64,000 bases of DNA from Pseudoalteromonas peptidolytica (lineage in GTDB: Bacteria; Pseudomonadota; Gammaproteobacteria; Enterobacterales; Alteromonadaceae): the NCBI RefSeq assembly GCF_012641745.1, contig NZ_WEHZ01000018.1:47173-111172 (forward strand), given 5' to 3'. The notes under the pieces are model-generated. The model did not search any database. It saw only the letters and a program-made list of their open reading frames with translations, and was not told where the DNA came from. Of the stretch, positions 20,521-29,822 are shown one piece after another. How positions within the stretch are numbered: the first letter of the stretch is position 1; each line of letters opens with the position of its first letter. The translations under genes were made by a program, and so were the position numbers.

Positions 20521-21150
20521 AATGTTTCCCTAGTTTCTAACTTGTTGTTCAGCTGTTAATAAAAAGCTGATGGTCAGTGAAATTAAACGTCTATCTAAAA
20601 AAAAGAAAGCGCTGTTTTGTTATTTGCACTAATTATTTAGTTATATATAGATGGATGAATGGCTATAAAAAATTCTTAGCGTGTTGTTTTTAGTGCTTAT
20701 TTTTAATTTTTATGTAAGTGTGAATAAATTTCAGTTACATTGTAAATGAGTGTAAATGAAAGGGTTTTTCAACTAAATGTGCCGTTATAGGGGACTCAAA
20801 TTGATTACTTTTAGTTTTAAAGTATGGCTTTCTTGGCAAGATTAAGTCTCTTATTCGTAATCACAGCACTGCGATATGGACTTTTTAGGTACATTATTAA
20901 CATTGAACAAATTGCAACCAAGTAGTGCTCATCCATACTGTGCTTGTTGTGTGGATCTCGGTATAATTTGTCTTTGGTTAAACGTTTACTTTGTGCGTTA
21001 AGTGTTAGCAGGAAGTAGTGATACCATGTTGACTTAATATCTGCTCCAGTTAGGGGAGTTGTTTTGGCGCTACAACTGGCTGCTAGAAAGGTATTAATTA
21101 AGAGAGTTGGTATAAGCTGCAAGGTTTTAAAAATAGGGTTGAGTGAAGTT
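20521..21150. other. Intergenic region between divergent subtilase and flavoprotein genes
   Basis: 630 bp, AT-rich near the subtilase start (likely its promoter and leader). Around 20817-21060 the base composition is more even, but no protein is supported on either strand. A fragment of repeat family B lies at 21067-21100, just upstream of the flavoprotein gene. Confidence 0.6.
21067..21100 (+). repeat. Dispersed repeat family B, short copy
   Basis: GCGCTACAACTGGCTGCTAG followed by AAAGGTATTAATTA matches the 3' core of the copies at 18086-18120/18281 and 45670-45702. It lacks the upstream half. It shows the unoccupied form GTATTAATTA of the site into which the MITE at 18121 inserted. Confidence 0.7.
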
Positions 21151-22338
21151 ATGCAACAAACAGATGTAGTTGTGATCGGTGCTGGTGCTGCGGGGTTAAT
21201 GTGCGCTGCGCAGGCAGGGTATCGAGGGCGACAAGTTGCTGTGGTTGATATGGGTAAGAAGCCAGGCCGTAAGATTTTGATAAGTGGCGGTGGCCGATGT
21301 AATTTTACTAATGAGAATGCCTCTCCAGCCAATTATCTGTGTAAAAATCCACACTTTGTAAAATCATGTCTGAGTCGCTATACCCAACATGACTTTATTG
21401 AGCTGGTAGACCGTCATGGTCTTGCATATCATCATAAAACACTTGGACAGTTGTTTTGCGATAACAGTGCACAAGACATCGTTGATATCCTGCTTACTGA
21501 GTGTGATTGGGCGGGCGTTTCACTCCATTTACGTCAAGAAGTCATTGCGGTTGAGCATCAAGCCGACGGCCGCTATGTAGTTAAAACCACAACACAAACC
21601 TTTAACTGTGAGTCGGTGGTGGTCGCAGCAGGTGGCTTAACAATGCCAAAACTGGGCGCAACTCCTATCGGCTATAAAATAGCGGAACAATTTGGTCTAG
21701 CTGTTTTGCCCACTATGGCTGCTCTCGTACCTTTTACACTTCACGATCATGATAAAGCACGTTTTGATGGTCTCTCTGGGATCAGTATTGATAGCGTAGT
21801 GACCAGTGAAAGCGGTGTTCAGTTTAGAGAGAATATTCTCTTTACTCACAGAGGACTATCTGGCCCAGCAATTTTGCAGATCAGCTCATTTTGGAAAGCT
21901 GGAGAGTTTGTGAGTATTAACCTACTTCCTGATTTAGACGTCCAAGCACTGCTTCATGAGTGGCGTAGTGAACAAGGTCAAAAGCACTTAAAAAATCTGC
22001 TTTCGACCATCTTACCGAAGCGCTTTATAGAAGCGCTGATAAGCGATGGCAGCATTGTGGATAAAAATGCCAACCAACTCAGCCATACAGAAATTGAAAC
22101 CTTAACTAGAACTCTAACCAGCTGGAAAATCAAACCAAATGGCACTGAAGGCTATCGCACTGCAGAAGTCACACTGGGTGGTGTCGATACTGACGAACTC
22201 AGCTCCAAGACCTTCGAAGCTAAAAAACAAAAGGGTCTGTACTTTATCGGCGAAGTCACCGATGTTACTGGTTGGCTCGGAGGATATAATTTTCAATATG
22301 CGTGGAGCTGTGGCTGGGCGTGTGGACAAGCTTGTTAG
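21151..22338 (+). CDS. BaiN/HI0933 (YhiN) family NAD(P)/FAD-dependent oxidoreductase
   Basis: 395 residues from ATG 21151; an upstream in-frame TTG at 21064 lies in repeat DNA and is not credible. N-terminal FAD-binding GAGAAGLMCAAQA, then the family signature KKPGRKILISGGGRCNFTN, an internal GGLTMPKLGATPIGY, and C-terminal GEVTDVTGWLGGYNFQYAW. These are typical of the HI0933 flavoprotein family. The physiological substrate of the YhiN-type enzymes is not established. It is convergent with hsdM. Confidence 0.9.
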   Translation: MQQTDVVVIGAGAAGLMCAAQAGYRGRQVAVVDMGKKPGRKILISGGGRCNFTNENASPANYLCKNPHFVKSCLSRYTQHDFIELVDRHGLAYHHKTLGQLFCDNSAQDIVDILLTECDWAGVSLHLRQEVIAVEHQADGRYVVKTTTQTFNCESVVVAAGGLTMPKLGATPIGYKIAEQFGLAVLPTMAALVPFTLHDHDKARFDGLSGISIDSVVTSESGVQFRENILFTHRGLSGPAILQISSFWKAGEFVSINLLPDLDVQALLHEWRSEQGQKHLKNLLSTILPKRFIEALISDGSIVDKNANQLSHTEIETLTRTLTSWKIKPNGTEGYRTAEVTLGGVDTDELSSKTFEAKKQKGLYFIGEVTDVTGWLGGYNFQYAWSCGWACGQAC

Positions 22339-22517
22339 ATTTGCCAATCGCAAACTATAGTATCCACAAGCCACCTCTACTATTTTTGCAGTAAAGTTTG
22401 ATATTAGGAAATTTGTGATTAAAAACATACTAAATGCATGGATCTAATCCTGACTTTTTAACCATCTATATGAAGGTTTAACAAGGCAGCATCACTATTG
22501 TTAATGTTAACAGGGGA

Positions 22518-22548
22518 CTGTAGCCAGTTATCAAATAACTGGCTACAG
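22518..22548. terminator. Perfect hairpin between flavoprotein gene and hsdM
   Basis: 14-bp perfect stem CTGTAGCCAGTTAT/ATAACTGGCTACAG with a CAA loop, 9 bp beyond the hsdM stop. The T-tract is poor on the hsdM strand, so it is a possible terminator of the defence operon or an element boundary. Confidence 0.5.
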
Positions 22549-22556
22549 GATAAAAA

Positions 22557-24101
22557 TTATTCTTCTACGCTAGATGGCAACCCAGCAGCTACATCTTTAA
22601 AAGCAGCTAAGGCAGCTTCTAAGTGGTCGATTATTTCTTGTTGTAAAATATCAGGGGGTGGCAGGTTATCTAAGTTATCTAAGCTGTCATCTTTTAGCCA
22701 GAATATATCCAAACTCGCTTTGTCTCGGTTGACCAGCTCATCATAACTGTAATATTTGAACCTCTCAGTCTCTTGACGTTCATGACGGTTTTCAGGGTTG
22801 TAACACTTAATGAAGTCTTTTAAGTCATTCAGTGTCATTGGTCGTTGTTTTAGTGTGAAATGTTTATTAGTCCTTAGATCGTAAAACCAAATGCCTTTGG
22901 TGTGAACTTTTTCATCACGAGTGGCATTGTCAAAAAACACAACATTAGCTTTCACACCATTAGCGTAAAAGATACCAGTTGGTAATCTTAAGATGGTATG
23001 CACATCGCAGTTATTTAACCACTTTCTACGAATACGCTCACCTGCACCACCTTCAAACAATACGTTATCAGGTAATACAACAGCGGCTTTACCAGTGTCT
23101 TTTAGGCTAGAAATAATATGCTGTAAAAAGTTAAGCTGTTTGTTGGTAGTGGTAGCCCAAAAGTCTTGACGCACATAGGTTAACGCTTCTTTATCTTCGC
23201 CACCTTCAGCATTAGTAATAGTCATGCTACTTTTCTTACCAAATGGTGGGTTAGCTAACACGTAATCTACTTTATCCTCGTCTTTTACTTGTGTAAGTAA
23301 AGCGTCTGCGCGTTCAATATCAGGTTCACCATCTATGCTGCCAATGTTGTGTAAGAATAAGTTCATTAAACACATGCGACGAGTAGAGGGGACGATTTCA
23401 TTACCACTGAAAGTTTTATCACGCAAAAATTGAACTTGATCGTTATTCAATTTTGATTTTGCTATGGTGCTCTCATCATGCTTTGATGAATTCCAGTGAG
23501 TCATTTCTTTTTGAATCCACTGCGGATCGCCATAAGTAATCCAATCACTAGCACTTAAAAAGAACCCTCCCGTTCCACAAGCTGGATCTGCAATGGTTTT
23601 CTCTGGCTCAGGCTGAACGCAGGCTAATATGGCATCAATTAAAGGTCTAGGCGTGAAGTATTGTCCAGCCCCACTTTTTGTATCTTCCGCATTCTTTTGC
23701 AAAAGCCCTTCATATAAATCACCTTTTGCATCTGCATCTAAACTTATCCAGTTTTCGCTATTAATCATGGTAACAATACGAGATAGCTTTGCAGGGTCAG
23801 GGATCTTATTTTCAGCTTTATAGAAGATAGCGCCTAACATGCCGCCAGCTTTCGCGAGGTTTTTTAAAACCTTCCTATATTGCTCTTCAAGTTTTTCACC
23901 TGTTAACCCACTTAGAGATTCCCAGTTATACTCTGTCGGGACTTTAGTATCTCTGTCGTAAGGCGGCTGCGCATACTCATGCGCCATTTTTAAAAATAAT
24001 AGATAGGTTAGCTGTTCTAAGTAGTCGCCATAACCTACACCGTCATCACGCAATGTATGACAGTAATTCCAAACTTTTTGTACTAATGCGGGGGCATTCA
24101 T
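22557..24101 (-). CDS. hsdM: Type I restriction-modification system methyltransferase subunit HsdM
   Basis: 514 residues. N-terminal HsdM helical domain (about 5-130), then N6-adenine methyltransferase domain: SAM motif ADPACGTGGFF near 170 and catalytic NPPF in VLANPPFGKKSS near 285. It works with HsdS, normally as M2S, to methylate adenine in a bipartite target. The start ATG 24101 overlaps the stop of the DUF1016 gene (ATGA), so translation is coupled. It is the last gene of the operon. No HsdR motor subunit is encoded nearby, so this may act as a modification-only enzyme or as the self-marking part of a different effector system. Confidence 0.94.
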   Translation of the reverse strand: MNAPALVQKVWNYCHTLRDDGVGYGDYLEQLTYLLFLKMAHEYAQPPYDRDTKVPTEYNWESLSGLTGEKLEEQYRKVLKNLAKAGGMLGAIFYKAENKIPDPAKLSRIVTMINSENWISLDADAKGDLYEGLLQKNAEDTKSGAGQYFTPRPLIDAILACVQPEPEKTIADPACGTGGFFLSASDWITYGDPQWIQKEMTHWNSSKHDESTIAKSKLNNDQVQFLRDKTFSGNEIVPSTRRMCLMNLFLHNIGSIDGEPDIERADALLTQVKDEDKVDYVLANPPFGKKSSMTITNAEGGEDKEALTYVRQDFWATTTNKQLNFLQHIISSLKDTGKAAVVLPDNVLFEGGAGERIRRKWLNNCDVHTILRLPTGIFYANGVKANVVFFDNATRDEKVHTKGIWFYDLRTNKHFTLKQRPMTLNDLKDFIKCYNPENRHERQETERFKYYSYDELVNRDKASLDIFWLKDDSLDNLDNLPPPDILQQEIIDHLEAALAAFKDVAAGLPSSVEE

Positions 24102-25180
24102 TTGTTTCTATCCAAACCTGATTGACTGCTCTCAGGATCGCTACCGTCTAAAAGAGTGGGATTATACCGATTTTTGGCAGAATTAATCGCATCTTGTAAG
24201 CGTTGATGTAATATTTCTCGTTTTGGTAATACCGCTAAGTACTCAGCTACGTGAATGCCCGCTTCATCCATTTCTAGTAATTCTATTTGTTCTTGATTTT
24301 TTTGTGCGCATAAAATAATTCCAAGCGGAGCTTGCTCATCCGCTTGGCGCTCATGTTTATCTAACCAGCGAAGGTAAAGCTCCATTTGCCCCTTGTAGTG
24401 AGGTTTGAACTTGCCCAGCTTTAAATCAATGGCCACTAAGCGTTTGAGTTGGCGGTTATAAAACAATAAATCGATATAAAAATCATCACCATCAAGCTGG
24501 ATGCGTTTTTGCCGAGCAATAAACGAAAAGCCAGCACCTAGCTCAAGCAAAAACTGCTCAAGCTCGCGCAAAATGGCATCTTCTAAATCTTTTTCTAGAT
24601 AATGATCATTTAGACCTAAAAAATCTAACACGTACGGATCTTTAAGCAGCAAAGGAGCTGAAACGGATTGCTGTGTTGCTAATTTTTGCAACTCCAACTT
24701 TATCAGCTCTTGAGGTTTTTTAGACAATGCCGTGCGTTCAAATAACATACTGTTAATTCGATCATCTAAGGTACGCGCACTCCAACCTTCTAGCGCACAC
24801 ATTTGAGCGTAAAATTCACGTTGTAGAGGATCTTTTAAATGAATTAATTGCTTAAAATGCGTCCAGCTTAATTTTGCACGCAGCGCGTGCACAATCTGCT
24901 GCTCAGGGAATGTTTCGTAAAACTGCACCATATATTGCAAATTACGCTTGCCCCAGCCTTTGCCTAAATCATGGGTCAGCTGCTCGGATAAATTTGCAAT
25001 CACCTGCTTACCATATTCAGCGCGCTCACCCTTTAATACCGCTTGATGAATACGTTGACCAATTTGCCAATACAACATAGTTAATGATGCATTAACAGCA
25101 ACTGCCGCTTGCTGTTTTGCTTGTGTGATTAAAGTTTGGATATCTGAAAACAGCTCTGGCTCAATATTGAGTTTTGACAT
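24098..25180 (-). CDS. DUF1016/YhcG-type PD-(D/E)XK nuclease
   Basis: 360 residues from ATG 25180, which overlaps the stop of the HNH gene (TAATG); an upstream start at 25189 adds three residues. An N-terminal helical DUF1016_N domain (LYWQIGQRIHQ, GWGKRNLQYMVQFYETFP) precedes a C-terminal PD-(D/E)XK domain with DFYIDLLFYNRQLKRLVAIDLK, which carries the metal-binding Asp and the D-x-K pair. This family is widespread in defence islands and often sits within type I restriction loci. Its activity there is not settled, though members are predicted DNases. The position between a putative HNH effector and hsdM suggests it belongs to the same system. Confidence 0.85.
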   Translation of the reverse strand: MSKLNIEPELFSDIQTLITQAKQQAAVAVNASLTMLYWQIGQRIHQAVLKGERAEYGKQVIANLSEQLTHDLGKGWGKRNLQYMVQFYETFPEQQIVHALRAKLSWTHFKQLIHLKDPLQREFYAQMCALEGWSARTLDDRINSMLFERTALSKKPQELIKLELQKLATQQSVSAPLLLKDPYVLDFLGLNDHYLEKDLEDAILRELEQFLLELGAGFSFIARQKRIQLDGDDFYIDLLFYNRQLKRLVAIDLKLGKFKPHYKGQMELYLRWLDKHERQADEQAPLGIILCAQKNQEQIELLEMDEAGIHVAEYLAVLPKREILHQRLQDAINSAKNRYNPTLLDGSDPESSQSGLDRNK

Positions 25181-25962
25181 TAGGCGCACTCCAGTAAAAC
25201 TTCTATCCAGTATCTATCTTGATAACCTTTAACCATTTTCTTCGCAAAGACTGAAAAGGGGGCATCGGCTGCAATAACTTTGGCAATGTTACTAACATAG
25301 CCTTTAAATGCTTTTTCAATTTTGGGATCTCCCTGATCATTTGGATCATAAATAGCATCAGCACTTTCTACCCAATCGCGAATATCTAAGGCTAATTGTC
25401 GCCTAGACTCTACCAAATCAGGATGATCTAAATGGTAGTATTTAATGGAGTCTATCGCTCGCCGATTACGATTTCTTTGGTGTGGGAATTTTGCTCTCGG
25501 TAATCCATCCTCGGTAAAATCAAGTAAGCCAACATCAGCAGGTTCACAAGGGTCTATTAATATGTAATTTTCCGTATTACGCTGTGCTCTATTTTCCGCT
25601 TTATTCCCAGATAGTAGGGGGAAATGATCACCTTTACCTTCACTTTCACCTGTTTTAGGGTTTTTTCTAATGCTATTGCAAAAAGTACAAGCGAAGCGAA
25701 AGTTCTCATAGTCAAGTGCAAACCAAGGATAGAGGCTTTTGGGTCGAAAATGATCGACTGCGTTGTCCGATCTATCCTCTCTAGATTCACAATACCAACA
25801 CTTATTCTGAGACAAATCCTTTAGCTGAGGCTTCAACTCTGACCACATTGCCGAAGCAGTTTTAGCGTCGATAACGCCATTATCAATGTCAGCTTGTTTG
25901 CTTAGTGCGCGAGCACGCCAATCAGGAGAAGGGTTCAGTTTACGTAAATCAATTCTTCTCAT
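25180..25962 (-). CDS. HNH nuclease, PtuB-like (TIGR02646-type)
   Basis: 260 residues from ATG 25962, chosen for the strong GGAGGT ribosome site about 5 nt upstream; the ORF opens 4 codons earlier. The zinc-knuckle HNH core is visible: C55-x2-C58 (CWYC), the catalytic DH pair near 70-71 (AVDHFRPKS) and C92-x2-C95-N (CTFCN). The layout matches PtuB of Septu and of retron Ec78, where the HNH protein cuts nucleic acid when released or activated by the PtuA ATPase. It overlaps the upstream ATPase gene by 14 bp and the DUF1016 gene by one base. It is likely the toxic effector of the embedded ATPase-HNH module. Confidence 0.8.
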   Translation of the reverse strand: MRRIDLRKLNPSPDWRARALSKQADIDNGVIDAKTASAMWSELKPQLKDLSQNKCWYCESREDRSDNAVDHFRPKSLYPWFALDYENFRFACTFCNSIRKNPKTGESEGKGDHFPLLSGNKAENRAQRNTENYILIDPCEPADVGLLDFTEDGLPRAKFPHQRNRNRRAIDSIKYYHLDHPDLVESRRQLALDIRDWVESADAIYDPNDQGDPKIEKAFKGYVSNIAKVIAADAPFSVFAKKMVKGYQDRYWIEVLLECA

Positions 25963-27712
25963 CTTGACCTCCACCTTCTTGTTTCAGTTTCGCCAGCACT
26001 TCTAAGATTAACTTTTTACTCGTTGCTCGTTTTTTATCTGATGGCAGTTGATCGATTTTTTGCTTGCTGTTGGCACTGGCATCAAATTCATAGCGAGCAC
26101 GCAGGTACTCTTCAAATACTCTATCGCGGTGTGAGAATCTAAAACCGAGATTATCCAGTTTTGCGTTTATAGCGTGCAGTTCGACCTTTTCATCTGATGA
26201 TAAAGTGCCATCTTTAGCGGTTATTTGCCTTTTTTTCTCCAGCAAATCCTCTGTGTAGCTATCAAGCGATGTTGCTAATCCAAACATATCACTGGTGATA
26301 ATACCCGCATAGCCCATGCCTCTGGGGTCAAAGTTAGGTTTATGTGACGCTATGGTGCGGGTCTCATCGTCGCGGTTTAATATTTGTACTTGATCACGGG
26401 TTAATTCGGCAATTGCAATTGGGTTATGTGTAGTGAGAACGATATGGCTATTGTTTTCACCTTTAGAGCTAGAGGTTACAAATTTATTAAGATAATCAAT
26501 GTAATCAACGCTCCACTTAGGGTTTAAGTGAGTGTCTGGTTCATCAAGTAAAAATAAACTTTCTTCCTCAGCAGTAAACCTTAATAGACCTAACACTGTT
26601 AGCAATTGTTGCTCGCCTTCACTTAACTCTCTGAAGGTGACACTACCATCATTCTTTTTAAGTTTTACTCTAATACGAACTTCGCTAATTAACTCTGAAA
26701 CGTAGGTGCTTTCAAGATCACGGAAAAACTCTCTTGGCTCTTGCTCTCCAACCAGTTCATCGAGCTTGTAAATATCTTTGATAAACATATAAAGATATTC
26801 CCGCTCTTTTTTATTCCATAACGTTGCTTCATCTTTGCGCTTAATTTTTATAGGTGCGGTAGAAACCTCATGGACACGATCTAAAAAATCACGCACAACA
26901 CCTTCGGCTCCCCAAAAGATATCGGGTTTTTCTTTGCAAGCGCCATATTTACCTTTTGGATCTTTACTTTTATTTAAGTTCCATGAAGGCTCATTTAGCT
27001 CTAGCAGCACAGAATCAATACTTTCCGCATTTTCATCCGTTTCTAGACCTAATTGAGTGTCTAGAAAATGCCTAACTAAGTCATCTTGTCTTAATACAAA
27101 GGCAAGTAACACAAATTGGCTATGTACAGGTAATGCATAAAATAAACGCCTTAAACCCGGATCTTCAGATTTTGCATTGCGAAGCTTTTTATCATATTGC
27201 TGAAGGTACGGCCTAAAAACTGACTGCATCCTATCGCTATGGCCTGAGTAGTAACCAAAAACATATTTTGGCAAGAAGTCGTCTTGCTGCTTTTTGAACT
27301 TACTAAATGCAATTTCAGCTAGCTCTTTCTTTCCTTTCAGCTCGCTCAATAAATCTGCTTGAGATGACTCTTCTGACTTATTTTCACCTAAATCTCTGTA
27401 ACTGATTTTATAGGCCTCTTTAACACGATCAGGGTCAGCATCTATCTCGATCTCTTTTTCATGGCAAAAATAACGAAGGACGTAAGAAAACGTTGGTTTA
27501 TCTTTGTCTCCTCTCTCATTTTTACCCATAATAAGGTCGCGAAATAAAACAGCTAATGCCTCAAGTACGTTTGACTTACCTGTGCCATTCCAGCCAATGA
27601 CTAAGGTGATCCACTCTTGTTCTTCAAAGTCGATGGTGACATTTTTAAGGTTTTTAAATCGCTGGCGCTCACCTTCGCGATCTGATCCGATTGTAAATGA
27701 GGCTAGGCGCAT
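25949..27712 (-). CDS. SMC/ABC-type AAA ATPase, PtuA-like (restriction-system-associated)
   Basis: 587 residues. Walker A GWNGTGKSN at about 40-48, a long helical insertion (about 100-370), ABC signature LSEGEQQLL near 372, Walker B LFLLDEPDTHLNP near 395 and a switch histidine in LTTHNP near 440. This is the OLD/PtuA/RloA type of ATPase in which two heads sense an infection signal and control a partner nuclease. Its start ATG overlaps the stop of hsdS (TAATG) and its end overlaps the HNH gene. Similar ATPases are known inside type I restriction loci. The signal it senses is unknown. No TOPRIM domain is apparent, so it is not a classical OLD nuclease. Confidence 0.82.
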   Translation of the reverse strand: MRLASFTIGSDREGERQRFKNLKNVTIDFEEQEWITLVIGWNGTGKSNVLEALAVLFRDLIMGKNERGDKDKPTFSYVLRYFCHEKEIEIDADPDRVKEAYKISYRDLGENKSEESSQADLLSELKGKKELAEIAFSKFKKQQDDFLPKYVFGYYSGHSDRMQSVFRPYLQQYDKKLRNAKSEDPGLRRLFYALPVHSQFVLLAFVLRQDDLVRHFLDTQLGLETDENAESIDSVLLELNEPSWNLNKSKDPKGKYGACKEKPDIFWGAEGVVRDFLDRVHEVSTAPIKIKRKDEATLWNKKEREYLYMFIKDIYKLDELVGEQEPREFFRDLESTYVSELISEVRIRVKLKKNDGSVTFRELSEGEQQLLTVLGLLRFTAEEESLFLLDEPDTHLNPKWSVDYIDYLNKFVTSSSKGENNSHIVLTTHNPIAIAELTRDQVQILNRDDETRTIASHKPNFDPRGMGYAGIITSDMFGLATSLDSYTEDLLEKKRQITAKDGTLSSDEKVELHAINAKLDNLGFRFSHRDRVFEEYLRARYEFDASANSKQKIDQLPSDKKRATSKKLILEVLAKLKQEGGGQDEKN

Positions 27713-29460
27713 TAGTCTTCCTTAATGTCTTGCGTAGTTAATTTTAATTGGTCGAAGTCACCTTGGCGCTGAATTTCGATTCTGCCTGTTTTTTCTAGTT
27801 TGCGCAGTTCGGTATAAATTTCTTCGATACGATCGGTTGAAGTGCCGTCAACAATGCCACATTTTTGAAAGGCATTTTGGGCATCAATCCAGTCATTTTC
27901 AGCGGTTAACACTTCGAGTAAGGTATTCATCAGCTCAACTCTTTTTCTAGGTTTACTCTGTTTTCGAGGTTTTGATATTTTTGCTAAAGCTACACGTTCT
28001 TGCTTAATTTTCTCAAGCAATACTGAAGCGGGTTCGTCATCAGGGTCTTGTGGCACTAGTTGGCCAGAAAAAGCTGACTTTAAGATGTTTTTACGCTGGG
28101 CTTCGGATTGTTTTAAGCCAAGAGCTGTTGCTTCAACTTGTCGGTCGATCGAATCAAATTCAGTATCAATTTTATTTGTGATCATTTGCTGTTCACACAG
28201 TGAAGGTATTGGTACAGGAACTTTAGATATTTTAGATACACTTAGCGTGTATAGCCCACTAGTTGTTGCGGCTAAATTTGACATAATGTCCATTCCTGCT
28301 GGAGAGTTAAGCCAAAGTGCCACATATTTACTAAGTGCTAAAACAGGTCGCGTTCTAATCAAATGATTCTGATGAACTGCATTTTCAATCTCATTATTCC
28401 AAATTGCGCATCTACCAATTTCACTTTTACTACCATTTCCTTCCACAATTAAAATATCACCTTTTAACAGAGATAAACGTTGCAACTCATCTCCAAACAG
28501 CTCTATTTCATGGATTTCATCAAGGCGTAATTCATTTCTATATACATTGGCGACTCTAAGAAACGGGTATTTATTTTCTACTGGTCTTCTTTTTGGCTGT
28601 TTTTGGATTCCGCCTTGAATGTGAGATATTTGCGACATGCTCGCCCAAACCCAACCTTCAGGAAGTTCAGGTAAATCAGTTGTATCAGGCTGGACTGGCT
28701 CAGGATATTTGTCTTGCCAGTTTTTGGGTGGCTTTTTGCCTTTTTCTTTAAACTCTGCGAGTTTTTCCTGTTCCCAGCGTTGCTTACGCTCAATTAGGAT
28801 ACGATTTAAAAGCTCTTTGCCTGTTTCTTCAATTTTATCTTTATTGTCATCTCGCCATTTTTGAGTAAGCGCACCTTCAACCGCACTTTTGAGTAAGGAT
28901 TGGCGATAGTGTTTGAGTTTAACTTGAGCTGTTTTTAGCTCTTGAGCACCAAAGTCTAATTCTGAAAATAATTCATCTAATTTTTCCGAAATGCGAAATT
29001 GCTCTTCATACGGAGGGACTGGCAATTTAATTGGAGATAGATCGCCTTTGTTAAACCCATTCTGCGCTGATCGAGAAATCATTTTTATGGGATGCTGAAA
29101 AATAGGTGTGTGCAACAAATAATATAAGTACTTATTATCAAATAGAGAGTTAGGATAAATAACTTTGGCTAACGCAACGTTATAAGCACCTTCCATTCCT
29201 GTCAGAATACGCCCTAATGAAGCACCGTACCTAGCAACAAAAATATCTTCCTTAGTACAAAATTTTGTAACCGAGTCTTCGGGAACATAGGTCGGCACAG
29301 GTTTATTTCCAAAGTCTCGAATTTGAAGTAATCTTACGTACCCTTTCTTGGGGGAATCCACAAATGTGCTCTTAGGCGGTTGACTTCCTCCCTGTATATC
29401 TAAGTAATCGCCAAATTTAATTTCCGTCCAGCCTTTAATCTGTGATTTTTGTTCACTCAC
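27712..29460 (-). CDS. hsdS: Type I restriction-modification specificity subunit HsdS
   Basis: 582 residues starting with GTG, which overlaps the preceding stop (GTGA). Two target-recognition domains (about 1-165 and 260-430) are each followed by a conserved helical spacer (EEQFRISEKLDELFSELD and CEQQMITNKIDTEFDSID). The end of the second spacer reads AFSGQLVPQDPDDEPA, the typical HsdS ending. It carries an extra C-terminal segment of about 90 residues with a basic linker and a winged-helix-like stretch (DRIEEIYTELRKLEKTGRIEI). It defines the DNA target for the HsdM complex. The target sequence cannot be predicted from the sequence alone. Confidence 0.93.
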   Translation of the reverse strand: MSEQKSQIKGWTEIKFGDYLDIQGGSQPPKSTFVDSPKKGYVRLLQIRDFGNKPVPTYVPEDSVTKFCTKEDIFVARYGASLGRILTGMEGAYNVALAKVIYPNSLFDNKYLYYLLHTPIFQHPIKMISRSAQNGFNKGDLSPIKLPVPPYEEQFRISEKLDELFSELDFGAQELKTAQVKLKHYRQSLLKSAVEGALTQKWRDDNKDKIEETGKELLNRILIERKQRWEQEKLAEFKEKGKKPPKNWQDKYPEPVQPDTTDLPELPEGWVWASMSQISHIQGGIQKQPKRRPVENKYPFLRVANVYRNELRLDEIHEIELFGDELQRLSLLKGDILIVEGNGSKSEIGRCAIWNNEIENAVHQNHLIRTRPVLALSKYVALWLNSPAGMDIMSNLAATTSGLYTLSVSKISKVPVPIPSLCEQQMITNKIDTEFDSIDRQVEATALGLKQSEAQRKNILKSAFSGQLVPQDPDDEPASVLLEKIKQERVALAKISKPRKQSKPRKRVELMNTLLEVLTAENDWIDAQNAFQKCGIVDGTSTDRIEEIYTELRKLEKTGRIEIQRQGDFDQLKLTTQDIKED

Positions 29461-29822
29461 GCAAGTAATTCCTGATTCATTTCAGCCATAAGGCTATCTA
29501 ATTCGTTTTTAGTTTCGGTATTAAACAAGCCCCAAGCTTTTTGTAATCCGCCACGATCTGAAAAAGGGCTATAGTCAAAGTCATCGCGCTCAATAGAGCA
29601 GCTTGCTGCAATATGGTCTTTTATCAACCTAAGCCATGAGGTTTGCTCTTTGGTAAATGCTGTTTTTCTTTGGGCATTATGGCGGAAGATCCATTTTTTA
29701 AATTTGGCAAATGCTTGTTCTACAAATGGTTTAAGCTCAGCGTCTACACCGATAGCATCTCTTATTAGCGAAATTATATTGATTAGCAGCCTTTGGCAGG
29801 CCAGCTTTTTACTCTGCTTCAT
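29457..29822 (-). CDS. HsdR C-terminal domain only (EcoEI_R_C-like), truncated restriction subunit
   Basis: 121 residues that align by eye with the extreme C-terminus of EcoEI-type HsdR proteins: LIRDAIGVDAELKPF, then FTKEQTSWLRLIKDHIAAS, IERDDFDYSPFSDRGGLQKA and a final MAEMNQELLA. The nuclease and helicase domains (about 800 residues) are absent, and upstream DNA does not encode them. The ORF has its own ATG and overlaps hsdS by four bases (GTGA), so it is probably still translated. In full HsdR this domain docks on the HsdM/HsdS complex. Either it is a decay product or a retained adaptor that links another effector to the methyltransferase. The family call is from memory of the motif, not a search. 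Confidence 0.72.
   Translation of the reverse strand: MKQSKKLACQRLLINIISLIRDAIGVDAELKPFVEQAFAKFKKWIFRHNAQRKTAFTKEQTSWLRLIKDHIAASCSIERDDFDYSPFSDRGGLQKAWGLFNTETKNELDSLMAEMNQELLA

Noticed and set aside
20817..21332. 171-codon minus-strand ORF opening MAGEAFSLVK
   Set aside because: Half of it is antisense to the flavoprotein gene and includes repeat family B. It shows no ribosome site or family features. The left half could hide a gene relic but cannot be supported.
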